Assembly (NCBI GenBank): GCA_026391355.1
Contig: JAPLDH010000074.1
Location: 1 to 64,000 of the forward strand
Direction of reading: 5' to 3'
Source of the DNA: Bacteroidota bacterium
GTDB taxonomy: Bacteria > Bacteroidota > Bacteroidia > Bacteroidales > FEN-979
DNA length: 64,000 nucleotides
Below, piece after piece: positions 33,208 to 43,104 of this stretch; within the stretch, counting starts at the first letter, position 1, and each line of letters opens with the position of its first letter. Made by a program: the position numbers and the translations under genes. The notes beneath the pieces were generated by a model that was not told the DNA's origin, ran no database searches, and saw only the letters and a list, made by a program, of their open reading frames with translations.

Positions 33208-35244
33208 TTAGTTCTTCACGAATTTAGCGGTAGTGTAGTTTTTGTCGTTTGTATAGAACTTGATGAAATAAACGCCTGATTTCAGGTTCGAAGTATTCAT
33301 GCTGATTTTGGTCATGTTCTTTGTTTCGGTAACGTAAACGTGTTGTCCTATGACGCTGTAAATCTCGATTTTCTGTATATTTTCGAGGTTGTCAAAATAG
33401 AGAACATCAGTAACAGGATTCGGATAGAATTTCACGTTGTAACTGTTATTCGCAGGGATTCCAACACCTGCAACTTTTGCAGCAGACCAGCCTTTCACGG
33501 CTTTGCCTACGAGAGAATCGCCGGGGCCCTGAGCGATTGGGGTAACTTCAAATGCAATGTATTTATTGGCATCAGCTGCAGCAAGGGTATAGGTAACAGC
33601 GGTTGCTCCGGTGATTTCCTCAGGGGTTGCCTGGGAAATTGAGTCAGCCCTGTACCATTTGTACGTTGAAGCGCCTTCAGGCAGGTAATTTACATCTTCA
33701 TATGTGTATGTACCGGTAACCACACTGGTAACGGAAAGGTTTCCGGTGATGGCAAGATCGTAAGCCCAGGGTGGAGTAGCAATACCCGGGTTCAGGTCAT
33801 TGTACCATACATCTACAAGATTCTGTACACCGCCTGTCGTATCCTGGATGGAATATGAACGGTTAGATCCGTTCGGGAATTCGGCAGTGGACCAGTCACC
33901 GTTGAAACGGAATTTGAATTCCACAGGTAACCCGTTATGAATATAACCTGTATCGATGTTCATGTTGATCACATAAATACTGTCATGTCCCCTGTCGAAG
34001 AGCACATCATAAGCGCCCCAGCCATTCATTCCACCTGCAACATCAAGGTAATCAATTGCCGGATCAAAATGACCTGCATTGATCTGGTATAACATATGGC
34101 ATTTGAATGTCATGGGTACAGTTCCGGGTTTATAATTATCATAAACATTAAGGATGGTTTTTGCGGTACCGGGCACCCACATCATACGGTTAGCTCCGCC
34201 GTTAGGGAATTCGGAGGTTGCCCAGTCCTTGTTTATCCGGTACTTATATTCCTGGATCTTGACTGCCGTTGTATCAAAAGTGTAACTGATCTCATAGGTA
34301 CATACATTACCTGGCACGCGGGTCATATAGGCGGATCCTCCCCAACTGTTCATGGTCCCTGCTATATCGACAGAATCAGTCGCAGGATTAAAGGTTCCTT
34401 TTGCAACCTGGTACTGCATATCCACCTGGAAAGTAACGATGGCAGGAGGAATGATAGGAACGTCATTCCACCAGTTTTCAACAGCGGTTGTACCCGGAGT
34501 TCCGGTGATCTGGCGTTCTACGGTTTCATATGTGTTCTGGTTGATCCTGAATTTATAATTGTAAACCACTCCGGAATCGATGCCGGTATTGATGGTAGCG
34601 GCAAATTTATTGGGAGTAGTCCCGCCCAGGGTTGTCATAGCAACAGTGTCATTGCCTTCCAGTACTGTATAGACGACATCACCGCTTGCAGGATCGAAAA
34701 TGCCATCATTCATGGCTTTCTGCATATTGACAGTAAATTCGAAAGTGGGTGCGGTTTGTGCGTAATGCAGGGGAATGAAAAAGTCCCCGCAGGTCAGGTC
34801 AGCCTTGAAATCACGACCGTCATGGTTCCAGTCACCACCGTTAAAAACAGCGCATAACCTGGTAACTACGGAACCGGCAGGAAATCCATAATAAGCTGAG
34901 GGCAGGTATTTTTTCGAATAAGTGCCATCTCCATTTGGTAGAAGTGTGGTCGGTGTGCCATCAGCGCCACCCGTTGGAGAGTCAGCAGTAATTACATACG
35001 ACCAGTCAGTACCTCCAATGGTAACTCCGGAATGCATATAGATGATGGAGGCGCCTACAAGAGTGGCATTCTGGAAACATGCCTTACTTGGATCAAAGGT
35101 CAGTGTTATGGAATCATTAGCAGTTGCGTTCGACGGGCTGATTGTAATAGCTGCCGGCATCTGTCCGAACACCACCATGGAAAAAATGACCAGTGCAGAG
35201 ATTGCAATGGCTCGTTTCATAGAATAAAGAGTAAAATTTTTCAT
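33208..35244 (-). CDS. T9SS-secreted multi-module protein, putative starch-binding
   Basis: A 678-residue protein; the signal peptide MKRAIAISALVIFSMVVFGQ starts 8 residues into the track ORF (ATG 35220), which may be the true start. After an N-terminal Ig-like module come three related beta-sandwich units of about 115 residues (for example FQVDMQYQVAKGTFNPATDS and FKCHMLYQINAGHFDPAIDY, each followed by a YKYRIN/FKFRFN strand). It ends with a T9SS domain (FYPNPVTDVLYFDNL). No catalytic motif is seen. With the amylase and its paralogue it probably forms a surface starch-handling set. Confidence 0.7.
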   Translation of the reverse strand: MKNFTLYSMKRAIAISALVIFSMVVFGQMPAAITISPSNATANDSITLTFDPSKACFQNATLVGASIIYMHSGVTIGGTDWSYVITADSPTGGADGTPTTLLPNGDGTYSKKYLPSAYYGFPAGSVVTRLCAVFNGGDWNHDGRDFKADLTCGDFFIPLHYAQTAPTFEFTVNMQKAMNDGIFDPASGDVVYTVLEGNDTVAMTTLGGTTPNKFAATINTGIDSGVVYNYKFRINQNTYETVERQITGTPGTTAVENWWNDVPIIPPAIVTFQVDMQYQVAKGTFNPATDSVDIAGTMNSWGGSAYMTRVPGNVCTYEISYTFDTTAVKIQEYKYRINKDWATSEFPNGGANRMMWVPGTAKTILNVYDNYKPGTVPMTFKCHMLYQINAGHFDPAIDYLDVAGGMNGWGAYDVLFDRGHDSIYVINMNIDTGYIHNGLPVEFKFRFNGDWSTAEFPNGSNRSYSIQDTTGGVQNLVDVWYNDLNPGIATPPWAYDLAITGNLSVTSVVTGTYTYEDVNYLPEGASTYKWYRADSISQATPEEITGATAVTYTLAAADANKYIAFEVTPIAQGPGDSLVGKAVKGWSAAKVAGVGIPANNSYNVKFYPNPVTDVLYFDNLENIQKIEIYSVIGQHVYVTETKNMTKISMNTSNLKSGVYFIKFYTNDKNYTTAKFVKN

Positions 35245-35395
35245 GATTTGTAAATTTAATGGGTGATTTTAGTTTCATTATGCAAATGTAAAAAAGAAAA
35301 AAGAAAAAATATTAAATATGTACGGTTTTTTATTTTTATTTTTGGAATTCATATTGACACGCTATTAATTATTCATGAATTTAAAAACAAACTGT

Positions 35396-38300
35396 ATGAA
35401 GAGAACTTTACAATTGCGATTACTATTGGTAGTTGCATGGGTTGGATTGTTTGTTTCCGCGACTTTTGCTCAAACAGGAATTGTCCATGGGACGGTATCC
35501 GACAAGCAGAGTGGTGAAAAACTTCCAGGGGCCAACTTGTACGTAGAAGGAACCAATATCGGCACTTCGACCGATATCGATGGAAAATTTACCCTGAAAA
35601 TCCCCGCAGGTAAAATTACACTTATTATCAGTTATACAGGATACCAAAAACAGCAGGTGATCCTTACAATTGAGAAGGATCAGACCATTCTCCATGATTT
35701 TATTCTTGCTGAGGATAAAATGATGCTGGATGAAGTAGTGGTAATCGGATATGGAACAAAGCGGAAAAGGGATATCACCAGTTCCATATCTTCTGTAAAA
35801 TCGGAAGACATCAAGGAGATGCCTGTGGAAAATTTCAGCAAAGCCATGCAGGGCAAGGCCCCCGGTGTTCAGATCACAAGCGATAACGGACTTGCAGGAG
35901 GGGCTGTGACCACACGTATCCGTGGAACCTCCTCCATCCTGGCAAGCAGCGAACCCTTGTATGTAGTTGACGGGGTTCCAATTGTAACAGGTGATTTTGC
36001 CAATAATACAGGATTCCCTGATAAGACCAACGTACTTTCACAAATTGATCCCGGTGATATTGCTTCCATTGAAGTATTGAAAGATGCTGCCGCAGCAGCA
36101 ATCTATGGCGCCAGATCCGCCAACGGAGTTATCCTGATCACCACCAAAAAAGGGCAACTCAGTGAGGGAAAGGCAAAAACCAACATTAATTTCAATTATT
36201 ACCAGGGGTTTTCTACCGTCACAAATAAATTAAAGGTACTCGATGGTCCATCCTATCTCCGGTTGACAAAGGAAGCCTGGCTCAATTCAAGTAAAGGAAC
36301 GGAACAAGCTTATTATGAGCAACTTCCTTTCGGCATCTACAATACACAACTCGTTTATCAAATCCCATATAATGAACAGACTGCCGAACAAATACAGGCT
36401 ACTTATAATGCAAATAAGAAGGTGATTGACAACACTAATTCCAACTGGATCGACGAAAGTCTGCAGGTAGGAAAAATCCAATCAGCCGCATTATCTGCAC
36501 AGGGGGGTACTTCAAGAACACAATATTACCTGGGTGGATCTTACTATAATGAGAAAGGGTTTATCAAGAAAAATGATTTTCAGCGTATTAACGGCAGGGT
36601 GAATTTTTCTCACAATGTTTCTGACAGACTCTCCATTGGAGCAAATACCTCCCTTTCATATTCCATCAACAACAGGGTACCTACAGGATGGGCAGGTGGC
36701 CTCGGAACCGCACAAAGCCGTTCGCTTCCGATCATGCCAATCTATACAAGTTCAGGGGATTTCTTTAACCCGATAAAATCAAACGGAACAAATACCGCTG
36801 CAACACGTGAGAACCTGACGTCCCAGGTCAACACTTTGTCATTGCTGGCCAATGTTTTTGCTGAATTCAAGTTTACAAAATGGTTAAATCTCAGAAACGA
36901 CTTTGGTTTGAATAACGTCTACCTGCGCGATTATAAATACGAAGGCAGGGTTTCACTGACCCCTGAAAATTCCAATGCCACCGACCGCAGGGTAAATGTT
37001 GAGAACTGGACGAATTTCCTTACCCTGAATGCCGATAAAACATTCAATAAACACTCGATCACCGGTCTTTTGGGGATTCAGGCACAAAACAGTACGGAAT
37101 ATGGTGAGTGGATAAATGGGGCAAAATTTCCAAGTCCTTCCATGAAACAACCTTCAGATGGTACTGTCAAAACCATGGATAACTGGATTGAGTCATATGG
37201 TTTCCTTTCCATGATTGGCAGGGCAGCCTATGCGTTCAACAATAAGTACTACCTGTCATTTTCGTTGCGCCGCGATGCTTCTTCCCGGTTCGGACCAGAT
37301 CATAAATGGGGCTGGTTCCCGGCCGCTTCCGCAGGTTGGACCATCACAGAGGAAAAATTCATCCCCGAAAATGTAAAGAAGATACTCTCCTTCTTTAAGT
37401 TCAGGGGAAGTTATGGTATCACCGGTAATGCAGGGATCGGCAACTATCAATATTTCGGATCCTATACCTCTACCACCTATAACGGACTTCCCGGGATCAG
37501 GATCAATAATGTCGGGAATCCCAAACTTGGATGGGAATCTACCGCACAAACGGATGTAGGATGTGATTTCGGATTATGGAACGGACGCGTTTCAGGGGGA
37601 TTCGATTACTACTATAAACATACTACAGATATGCTGCTTAATGTGAATATTCCGCAAACAACAGGTTCCTCAACGGTTACCATGAATGTTGGAGCGCTTG
37701 AAAATAAGGGGGTTGAACTCTTTTTAACCAGCAAAAACTTTACCGGAAAATTCAAATGGACTACGGACTTTAACATCAGTAATAATAAAAATAAGATCCT
37801 TAGTATTGAAGGACAGATCATTGCAGGGGAAAATTACGGAAACAACCAGGCACAGGAGGGGCATCCCATTGGTGCATGGAGACTTGTTCCCTATGCCGGT
37901 GTTGACCCCCAAACAGGAAAAGAGTTATATCACCTGGCAAACGGAAAAACCGGTACCTGGGATGACAGCGATCCCAACTTCTTCCAAAATAATTCTGTAG
38001 TAACCGGAAATCCCTACCCGACATGGTTTGGCGGAATCACAAATACCTTCTCATACAAAGGATTTGATCTGGCCATCAACTTTACTTACCAATGGGGAAA
38101 TGATATTTATCGGGATGATGGTAAATTCTTCGAAGGTGGTCAGGTCGGAGCCAACTGGAACCAGATGACGACCCTGGAAAATGCATGGAAAAAGCCGGGT
38201 GATGTCACCGATATACCTCAAAACCTATGGACGAGTACTTATTCTACGCACAACTCTACCCGTTACCTCGATGATGGCAGGTTTGTCCGTTTGAAGAGCA

Positions 38301-38521
38301 TCAACCTTGGTTACACGATCCCGGAAAATTGGTCAAAAGCCATAAGGATGAACAGTGTACGTATATATGTAACCGCTGAAAACTGGCTCACCTGGACAAA
38401 ATACAAGGGATGGGATCCTGAAGTAAACAGGGACGGATCGGGGAATATTACACAGGGCGTTACCTATCTCAGCCCACCCCAGGGAAAGACAATTACTTTT
38501 GGAATTAACCTGAATCTCTAA
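35396..38521 (+). CDS. SusC-type TonB-dependent glycan transporter
   Basis: 1041 residues from the ATG at 35396 (MKRTLQLRLLLVVAWVGLFV is the signal peptide; the ATG at 35375 adds seven residues). An N-terminal carboxypeptidase-regulatory-like domain (HGTVSDKQSGEKLPGANLYV) is followed by the plug signature LDEVVVIGYGTKRKRDITSS and the RIRGTSSI...VDGVP..ANGVILITTKKG features of SusC proteins. The beta barrel ends TFGINLNL. It imports oligosaccharides across the outer membrane using TonB energy, together with the SusD lipoprotein encoded 20 bases downstream. Confidence 0.95.
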   Translation: MKRTLQLRLLLVVAWVGLFVSATFAQTGIVHGTVSDKQSGEKLPGANLYVEGTNIGTSTDIDGKFTLKIPAGKITLIISYTGYQKQQVILTIEKDQTILHDFILAEDKMMLDEVVVIGYGTKRKRDITSSISSVKSEDIKEMPVENFSKAMQGKAPGVQITSDNGLAGGAVTTRIRGTSSILASSEPLYVVDGVPIVTGDFANNTGFPDKTNVLSQIDPGDIASIEVLKDAAAAAIYGARSANGVILITTKKGQLSEGKAKTNINFNYYQGFSTVTNKLKVLDGPSYLRLTKEAWLNSSKGTEQAYYEQLPFGIYNTQLVYQIPYNEQTAEQIQATYNANKKVIDNTNSNWIDESLQVGKIQSAALSAQGGTSRTQYYLGGSYYNEKGFIKKNDFQRINGRVNFSHNVSDRLSIGANTSLSYSINNRVPTGWAGGLGTAQSRSLPIMPIYTSSGDFFNPIKSNGTNTAATRENLTSQVNTLSLLANVFAEFKFTKWLNLRNDFGLNNVYLRDYKYEGRVSLTPENSNATDRRVNVENWTNFLTLNADKTFNKHSITGLLGIQAQNSTEYGEWINGAKFPSPSMKQPSDGTVKTMDNWIESYGFLSMIGRAAYAFNNKYYLSFSLRRDASSRFGPDHKWGWFPAASAGWTITEEKFIPENVKKILSFFKFRGSYGITGNAGIGNYQYFGSYTSTTYNGLPGIRINNVGNPKLGWESTAQTDVGCDFGLWNGRVSGGFDYYYKHTTDMLLNVNIPQTTGSSTVTMNVGALENKGVELFLTSKNFTGKFKWTTDFNISNNKNKILSIEGQIIAGENYGNNQAQEGHPIGAWRLVPYAGVDPQTGKELYHLANGKTGTWDDSDPNFFQNNSVVTGNPYPTWFGGITNTFSYKGFDLAINFTYQWGNDIYRDDGKFFEGGQVGANWNQMTTLENAWKKPGDVTDIPQNLWTSTYSTHNSTRYLDDGRFVRLKSINLGYTIPENWSKAIRMNSVRIYVTAENWLTWTKYKGWDPEVNRDGSGNITQGVTYLSPPQGKTITFGINLNL

Positions 38522-38540
38522 TCTAAGAAAGGATCAAGCT

Positions 38541-39890
38541 ATGAAAAAGATTTTATATATAATTGTGATGATTGCAGTTTCAGGATTCCTGTTTTCCTCC
38601 TGCAATAAGCTTATTGAAAAAGATCCCGCCAAAAAGATCTCGGATCAGACAGCTCTTTCTACGGTCGACGGGGTCAACGCTGCGTTGATCGGTACCTACA
38701 ATTCAATGACCAACGGCTTCCTATACGGAGGTAATATATGGGTTTGCGGCGATATGCTTGCCAACAATATCACACCATCCGGTGACGGGAATATTGTTTA
38801 TGAAGAAACCCAGATGCTGGAGAAAGGTATGTCGCCTGATAATCTTCTTACCGCCTCCTTCTGGCAACAGGCCTATTATACAATTAACATCACCAATTCT
38901 GTATTGCAGGCAGCACCCCTTGTTTCATCCGATAAGACGTTCAACGACTATATAATTGGAAACTGTGAATTTATCCGTGCCATGGTTTATTTTGATCTCA
39001 TCAGGTACCTGGGGAATACCACAGAAGGAACAGCAGCATTTGGTTTGGGTGTGCCCTTATTAACTGCCCCTTCTGCTATTACAGACCGACCAGCACGTGC
39101 AACAATTGAACAGGTTTATACACAGATCATCAAGGATTTGGTTGACGCAGCAACAAGGCTTGGAGAAACTGATGCCAATGAGCTTGCAACCAGGTATGCC
39201 GCACAGGGCCTGCTTTCAAGGGTTTATTTCTATCATGGTGATTGGGCATTGGCTGAGGCTGCCGCTACCGTTGTGATTGAAAGTGGCAAATTCGGCCTTG
39301 ATACAAATCTTATGGCTCCATTTTCCACCACAGCCAAACCTTCAAAAATCGAAACGGTTTTTGCCCTTCAAAGCACAACTGACGTGACTGCCGGGAGCAC
39401 TTTGTATAACTATTATGCCAAAGCCAATAACGGAAAGTTTATGCCATCCGGAAATATCATCAACATGTTTGTTTTTACAGGCGGTAACAATGACAAGCGT
39501 TTTACCACTTTCTTCAAGAATACCGATGGAAAATATTCATCCATGATGTTCGACGACAAATATTTCAATGTTCCGTTGATCCGTCTTGCCGAGATCTATC
39601 TTAACCGTGCAGAATCGAGGTATAACCTGCTAAATAATGCAGGCGCGCTGGCTGATATGAATTTAATCCGCGAAAGAGTCGGATTGAATGATACAAATAC
39701 AGTGAACCTGACACTCTTATACAGGGAAAGGTCGAAAGAGCTCGTCTTCCAGGGAGATAACTTCTTTAATATGAAAAGGCTGAAGAAAACGAATATCTCT
39801 GATAAACACCTGAACTGGGACAGTGAACGGCTGTTATACCTTGTTCCTCAACGGGAAATGGATGTAAATAAGAGCCTGATACAGAATTAG
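38541..39890 (+). CDS. SusD-type outer-membrane glycan-binding lipoprotein
   Basis: A 449-residue lipoprotein (signal to FLFSSC). It has the SusD TPR-rich layout: WQQAYYTINITNSVLQ, EFIRAMVYFDLIRYLGN, AAQGLLSRVYFYHGDWALAE, and the C-terminal RLAEIYLNRAESRYNL, YRERSKELVFQGDNFFNMKR and YLVPQREMDVN. It forms the lid of the SusC channel encoded just upstream. A terminator follows at 39915-39953, so the first SusC/D pair is its own transcription unit. Confidence 0.95.
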   Translation: MKKILYIIVMIAVSGFLFSSCNKLIEKDPAKKISDQTALSTVDGVNAALIGTYNSMTNGFLYGGNIWVCGDMLANNITPSGDGNIVYEETQMLEKGMSPDNLLTASFWQQAYYTINITNSVLQAAPLVSSDKTFNDYIIGNCEFIRAMVYFDLIRYLGNTTEGTAAFGLGVPLLTAPSAITDRPARATIEQVYTQIIKDLVDAATRLGETDANELATRYAAQGLLSRVYFYHGDWALAEAAATVVIESGKFGLDTNLMAPFSTTAKPSKIETVFALQSTTDVTAGSTLYNYYAKANNGKFMPSGNIINMFVFTGGNNDKRFTTFFKNTDGKYSSMMFDDKYFNVPLIRLAEIYLNRAESRYNLLNNAGALADMNLIRERVGLNDTNTVNLTLLYRERSKELVFQGDNFFNMKRLKKTNISDKHLNWDSERLLYLVPQREMDVNKSLIQN

Positions 39891-39914
39891 TATCAACGAA
39901 TAACTATTCATACT

Positions 39915-39953
39915 TCAGAAGCTGTCTCAAAAGCGAGACAGCTTCTTTGTTTT
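39915..39953 (+). terminator. Rho-independent terminator after the first SusC/D pair
   Basis: AGAAGCTGTCTC and GAGACAGCTTCT pair across an AAAAGC loop and are followed by TTGTTTT. Confidence 0.9.
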
Positions 39954-39977
39954 AACCATGCGTTTGAAAATAATTGA

Positions 39978-40005
39978 TTGCATTAGAATTTTTTTTGTAT
40001 CTTAG
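39978..40005 (+). promoter_or_regulatory. Probable promoter of the second SusC operon
   Basis: TTG at 39978, 17 nt, then TATCTTAG at 39998-40005. It lies after a terminator and 38 bases before the second SusC ATG. The match to TAnnTTTG is imperfect. Confidence 0.4.
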
Positions 40006-40043
40006 CTAAAAATTAAGGTCTATCTCAACTAAATCATATTTTT

Positions 40044-43000
40044 ATGTATGATAACTTTTTACTTAAGCAAAAAATATTCTCGAAGAAAGTTGGGTTATTA
40101 CTTATCCTGATTCTCGGTATTACGGTATTTTCCTTTGCCCAGGTAAGGACCATTAAAGGTGTGGTGACCGCTTCCGACACCAAAGAGACACTTCCGGGGG
40201 CTACTATTGTAATCAAAGGTACAAAAACCGGGACGGTTACTGATCTTGATGGTAAATATTCAATCACCGCTATAACTGATAAAGCAGTACTTGTATTTTC
40301 TTATGTCGGATACACTACCAAAGAGGTCGATATAGGAAATCAAACGGTTGTAGATGTGCAACTTGACTTCAAAAAAACCACCCTCGACGAGGTAGTGGTT
40401 ATCGGTTATGGCACGGTTCGGAAAAGCGATCTGTCCGGTTCCGTTGGAAGCGTTAAATCGGAAGACATCATCAAAATCACCGCTTTAAACCCGGTTCAAA
40501 GCCTTCAGGGAAAAGTGGCCGGGGTGCAGGTTACCAGTACTTCAGGAGTCCCGGGTGAATCACCAATCGTCAGGATAAGGGGTGTGGGTACTTTCAATTC
40601 ATCTTCTCCGATATACGTGGTCGACGGGATAATCATGGAGGGTATAGCCTACCTGAACTCGGCAGATATCACCTCCATGGAGGTTTTAAAGGATGCTTCA
40701 GCAACGGCCATTTATGGTTCGAGGGGCGCCAACGGGGTCATCATGGTGACCACAAAACAAGGAAAGATCGGCCAGGAAAAGACCACATTCAACTTTACCG
40801 GTGAGACCGGTATGCAAAATCTGGCTAAAAAAATAAATTTGTTAAACGGGCATGATTTTGCAATGATTTCGAACGAAATCAAACCGGGTTCTTTTAACAA
40901 CATCGATGCTGTCCCAAATACTGACTGGCAGAAATTAATATTCCACACTGCTCCTATCTATAATTTCCAGTTATCAGCATCAGGCTCCACGAAAAGCATG
41001 CAGTATTATATAAGTGGCGGTTATTTCAGGCAGGAGGGGATTATTGAAAAATCCAAATATGAACGGATCACATTACAACTGAACAACACCTATCTTTTGT
41101 CGCCATTTGTTAAATTGGGCAACACGTTAACCTTGTCTCCATACATGCAAAGGGTAGCGCCCAATGTTACCTATAGCGCATACCGGGCAAACCCAACGCT
41201 GAGCCCCTATTATGCCGACGGAACCTTTGCTGCTGTTCCGGGTGTGGGCAATCCCCTGGCCGATCTGGCCTACTCCAATAATTTTAATAAAGGAATTAAA
41301 GGCATAGGAAGTCTTTTTACCGAGATTTCGTTTCTAAAATCCTTCACAGTCAAATCAAGTTTTGACATTGATGCAGCCTATAATAAATCTGAAAATTTCA
41401 CCCCGGCTTTTACAGTTTACAATGCAGACGGTACTATATCACAGCAACAGCATCTGTTGAGCACGCTGTCAAAAGGGTTCAATGATAATCTGACCTGGAT
41501 TTGGGAAAACACCCTTACCTACCAGAAAGAGATAAAAAAGCATTCGGTCAATGCCGTTTTTGGATACACAATGCAAAACACCTCTTCCACCGCAATGGGG
41601 ATGGTGGGATCCAACATCCTGCGGGACGATCCGAATTTCTGGTTCATCTTACCGAACAATATTTATGATCCGGCCAATGGGGTCAACAACATCAACAGCA
41701 TATATGACAGGGTGGATATCAACCTGAATTATTCCATGATCTCCTACCTGTTAAGGGTCAACTATGTCTTCAATAATCGATATATCCTGACTGCTACTTT
41801 CAGGAGCGACGGTTCCTCAAAATTCAGTGAGAACAACAGGTATGCAAATTTCCCGTCTTTTGCGGCTGCCTGGAATGTATCTCAGGAAAAATTCATGAAG
41901 GAGATTAAATTTATCAGTAAATTGAAATTAAGAGGTAGTTGGGGGAAGCTTGGAAATGATAAGATCCCATACAACAGACGGTATGCACAGGTTCAATCCA
42001 ATATCATAACCATTTTTGGTACGGATGGTTCCCCGAATTCTGGCGCCTCGTATGGATTAAACGGGAACCCGGATCTCAAATGGGAGGTCACAACTCAGAC
42101 TGATTTCGGCCTGGAAACGGGTTTGTTCAATGACCGCCTGACCGTAGAATGTGATTATTACAATAAAAAAACAGATGATATTCTTATCGATCTTTCAACC
42201 CCCGGATACTATGGAAACGGTCCGAATCAAAAAGTAACCTACAACGCTGCCTCCGTTATAAACAGGGGTTTCGAATTCACCTTGGGGTGGCGTGATCAGG
42301 TGGGAAAGGTTAAATACAATTTCAGCATTAACGGCACGACCATCCATAATGAGGTGTTGAAAATCGGAGGAAGTTCCGGTGTCGACTCGGTCCTGATTGG
42401 TGGATACATGGGGAATGGAATCCCGGTTACCCGCAGCAGGGTGGGCTTGCCTATCGGTGCATTCTACGGATACAAAACCGATGGTATTTTTCAAAGCCAG
42501 GCCGAACTGGATGCATATCCGCATGATGCCCAGGCCGGCGTTGGGGACCTTCGATTCGTGGATGTGAATGGTGATGGTAAAATTGACGGGAACGACCGGA
42601 CCTACATTGGTTCTCCTATCCCCGGCTTTATTTTTGGATGTAATTTCGGACTGGAATTTAAAGGGCTGGATTTTTCATTCAATATCCAGGGTCAAACCGG
42701 CAATAAAATATTTAATGCCAAAGATGTAGTACGACCCGATCCCTATAATTTCGAATCAAATGTGCTGAACCGGTGGACCGGTCCCGGAACAAGTACTACC
42801 GAACCACGTGCCTCATTTGGAGGGTATAATTACTCACCATCCGACCATTTTATCCAGGATGGCTCATTTATCCGGTTAAGAAATATAATCCTTGGCTACA
42901 CATTGCCGGCCGCATGGAGTAATAAGATAACGATGCAAACAATCAGGGTTTATATTAAGGCCGACAACCTTTATACCCTGACCAAATATAATGGATATAC

Positions 43001-43100
43001 TCCTGAAATCGCAAGTGGTGATGTTATTGGCAACGGGATAGATAATGGAATCTATCCAATAACGGCAATTTTTTCTTTTGGGGTAAATTTAAATTTTTAA
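40044..43100 (+). CDS. SusC-type TonB-dependent glycan transporter (second)
   Basis: A 1018-residue protein with a signal peptide ending VFSFAQ, a regulatory-like domain (IKGVVTASDTKETLPGATIV), plug motif LDEVVVIGYGTVRKSDLSGS, a GANGVIMVTTKQGK stretch, and the terminal strand FSFGVNLNF. It differs well enough from the first SusC to have another ligand or size preference. It is the first gene of the operon that continues into GH144-type and GH3 enzymes, so its ligand is probably the same glucan. Confidence 0.95.
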   Translation: MYDNFLLKQKIFSKKVGLLLILILGITVFSFAQVRTIKGVVTASDTKETLPGATIVIKGTKTGTVTDLDGKYSITAITDKAVLVFSYVGYTTKEVDIGNQTVVDVQLDFKKTTLDEVVVIGYGTVRKSDLSGSVGSVKSEDIIKITALNPVQSLQGKVAGVQVTSTSGVPGESPIVRIRGVGTFNSSSPIYVVDGIIMEGIAYLNSADITSMEVLKDASATAIYGSRGANGVIMVTTKQGKIGQEKTTFNFTGETGMQNLAKKINLLNGHDFAMISNEIKPGSFNNIDAVPNTDWQKLIFHTAPIYNFQLSASGSTKSMQYYISGGYFRQEGIIEKSKYERITLQLNNTYLLSPFVKLGNTLTLSPYMQRVAPNVTYSAYRANPTLSPYYADGTFAAVPGVGNPLADLAYSNNFNKGIKGIGSLFTEISFLKSFTVKSSFDIDAAYNKSENFTPAFTVYNADGTISQQQHLLSTLSKGFNDNLTWIWENTLTYQKEIKKHSVNAVFGYTMQNTSSTAMGMVGSNILRDDPNFWFILPNNIYDPANGVNNINSIYDRVDINLNYSMISYLLRVNYVFNNRYILTATFRSDGSSKFSENNRYANFPSFAAAWNVSQEKFMKEIKFISKLKLRGSWGKLGNDKIPYNRRYAQVQSNIITIFGTDGSPNSGASYGLNGNPDLKWEVTTQTDFGLETGLFNDRLTVECDYYNKKTDDILIDLSTPGYYGNGPNQKVTYNAASVINRGFEFTLGWRDQVGKVKYNFSINGTTIHNEVLKIGGSSGVDSVLIGGYMGNGIPVTRSRVGLPIGAFYGYKTDGIFQSQAELDAYPHDAQAGVGDLRFVDVNGDGKIDGNDRTYIGSPIPGFIFGCNFGLEFKGLDFSFNIQGQTGNKIFNAKDVVRPDPYNFESNVLNRWTGPGTSTTEPRASFGGYNYSPSDHFIQDGSFIRLRNIILGYTLPAAWSNKITMQTIRVYIKADNLYTLTKYNGYTPEIASGDVIGNGIDNGIYPITAIFSFGVNLNF

Positions 43101-43104
43101 AAAG

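Noticed and set aside
34096-34857. 253-residue plus-strand ORF
   Set aside because: It is antisense to the well-supported T9SS protein gene and lacks any domain; its Cys/His-rich text is a shadow.
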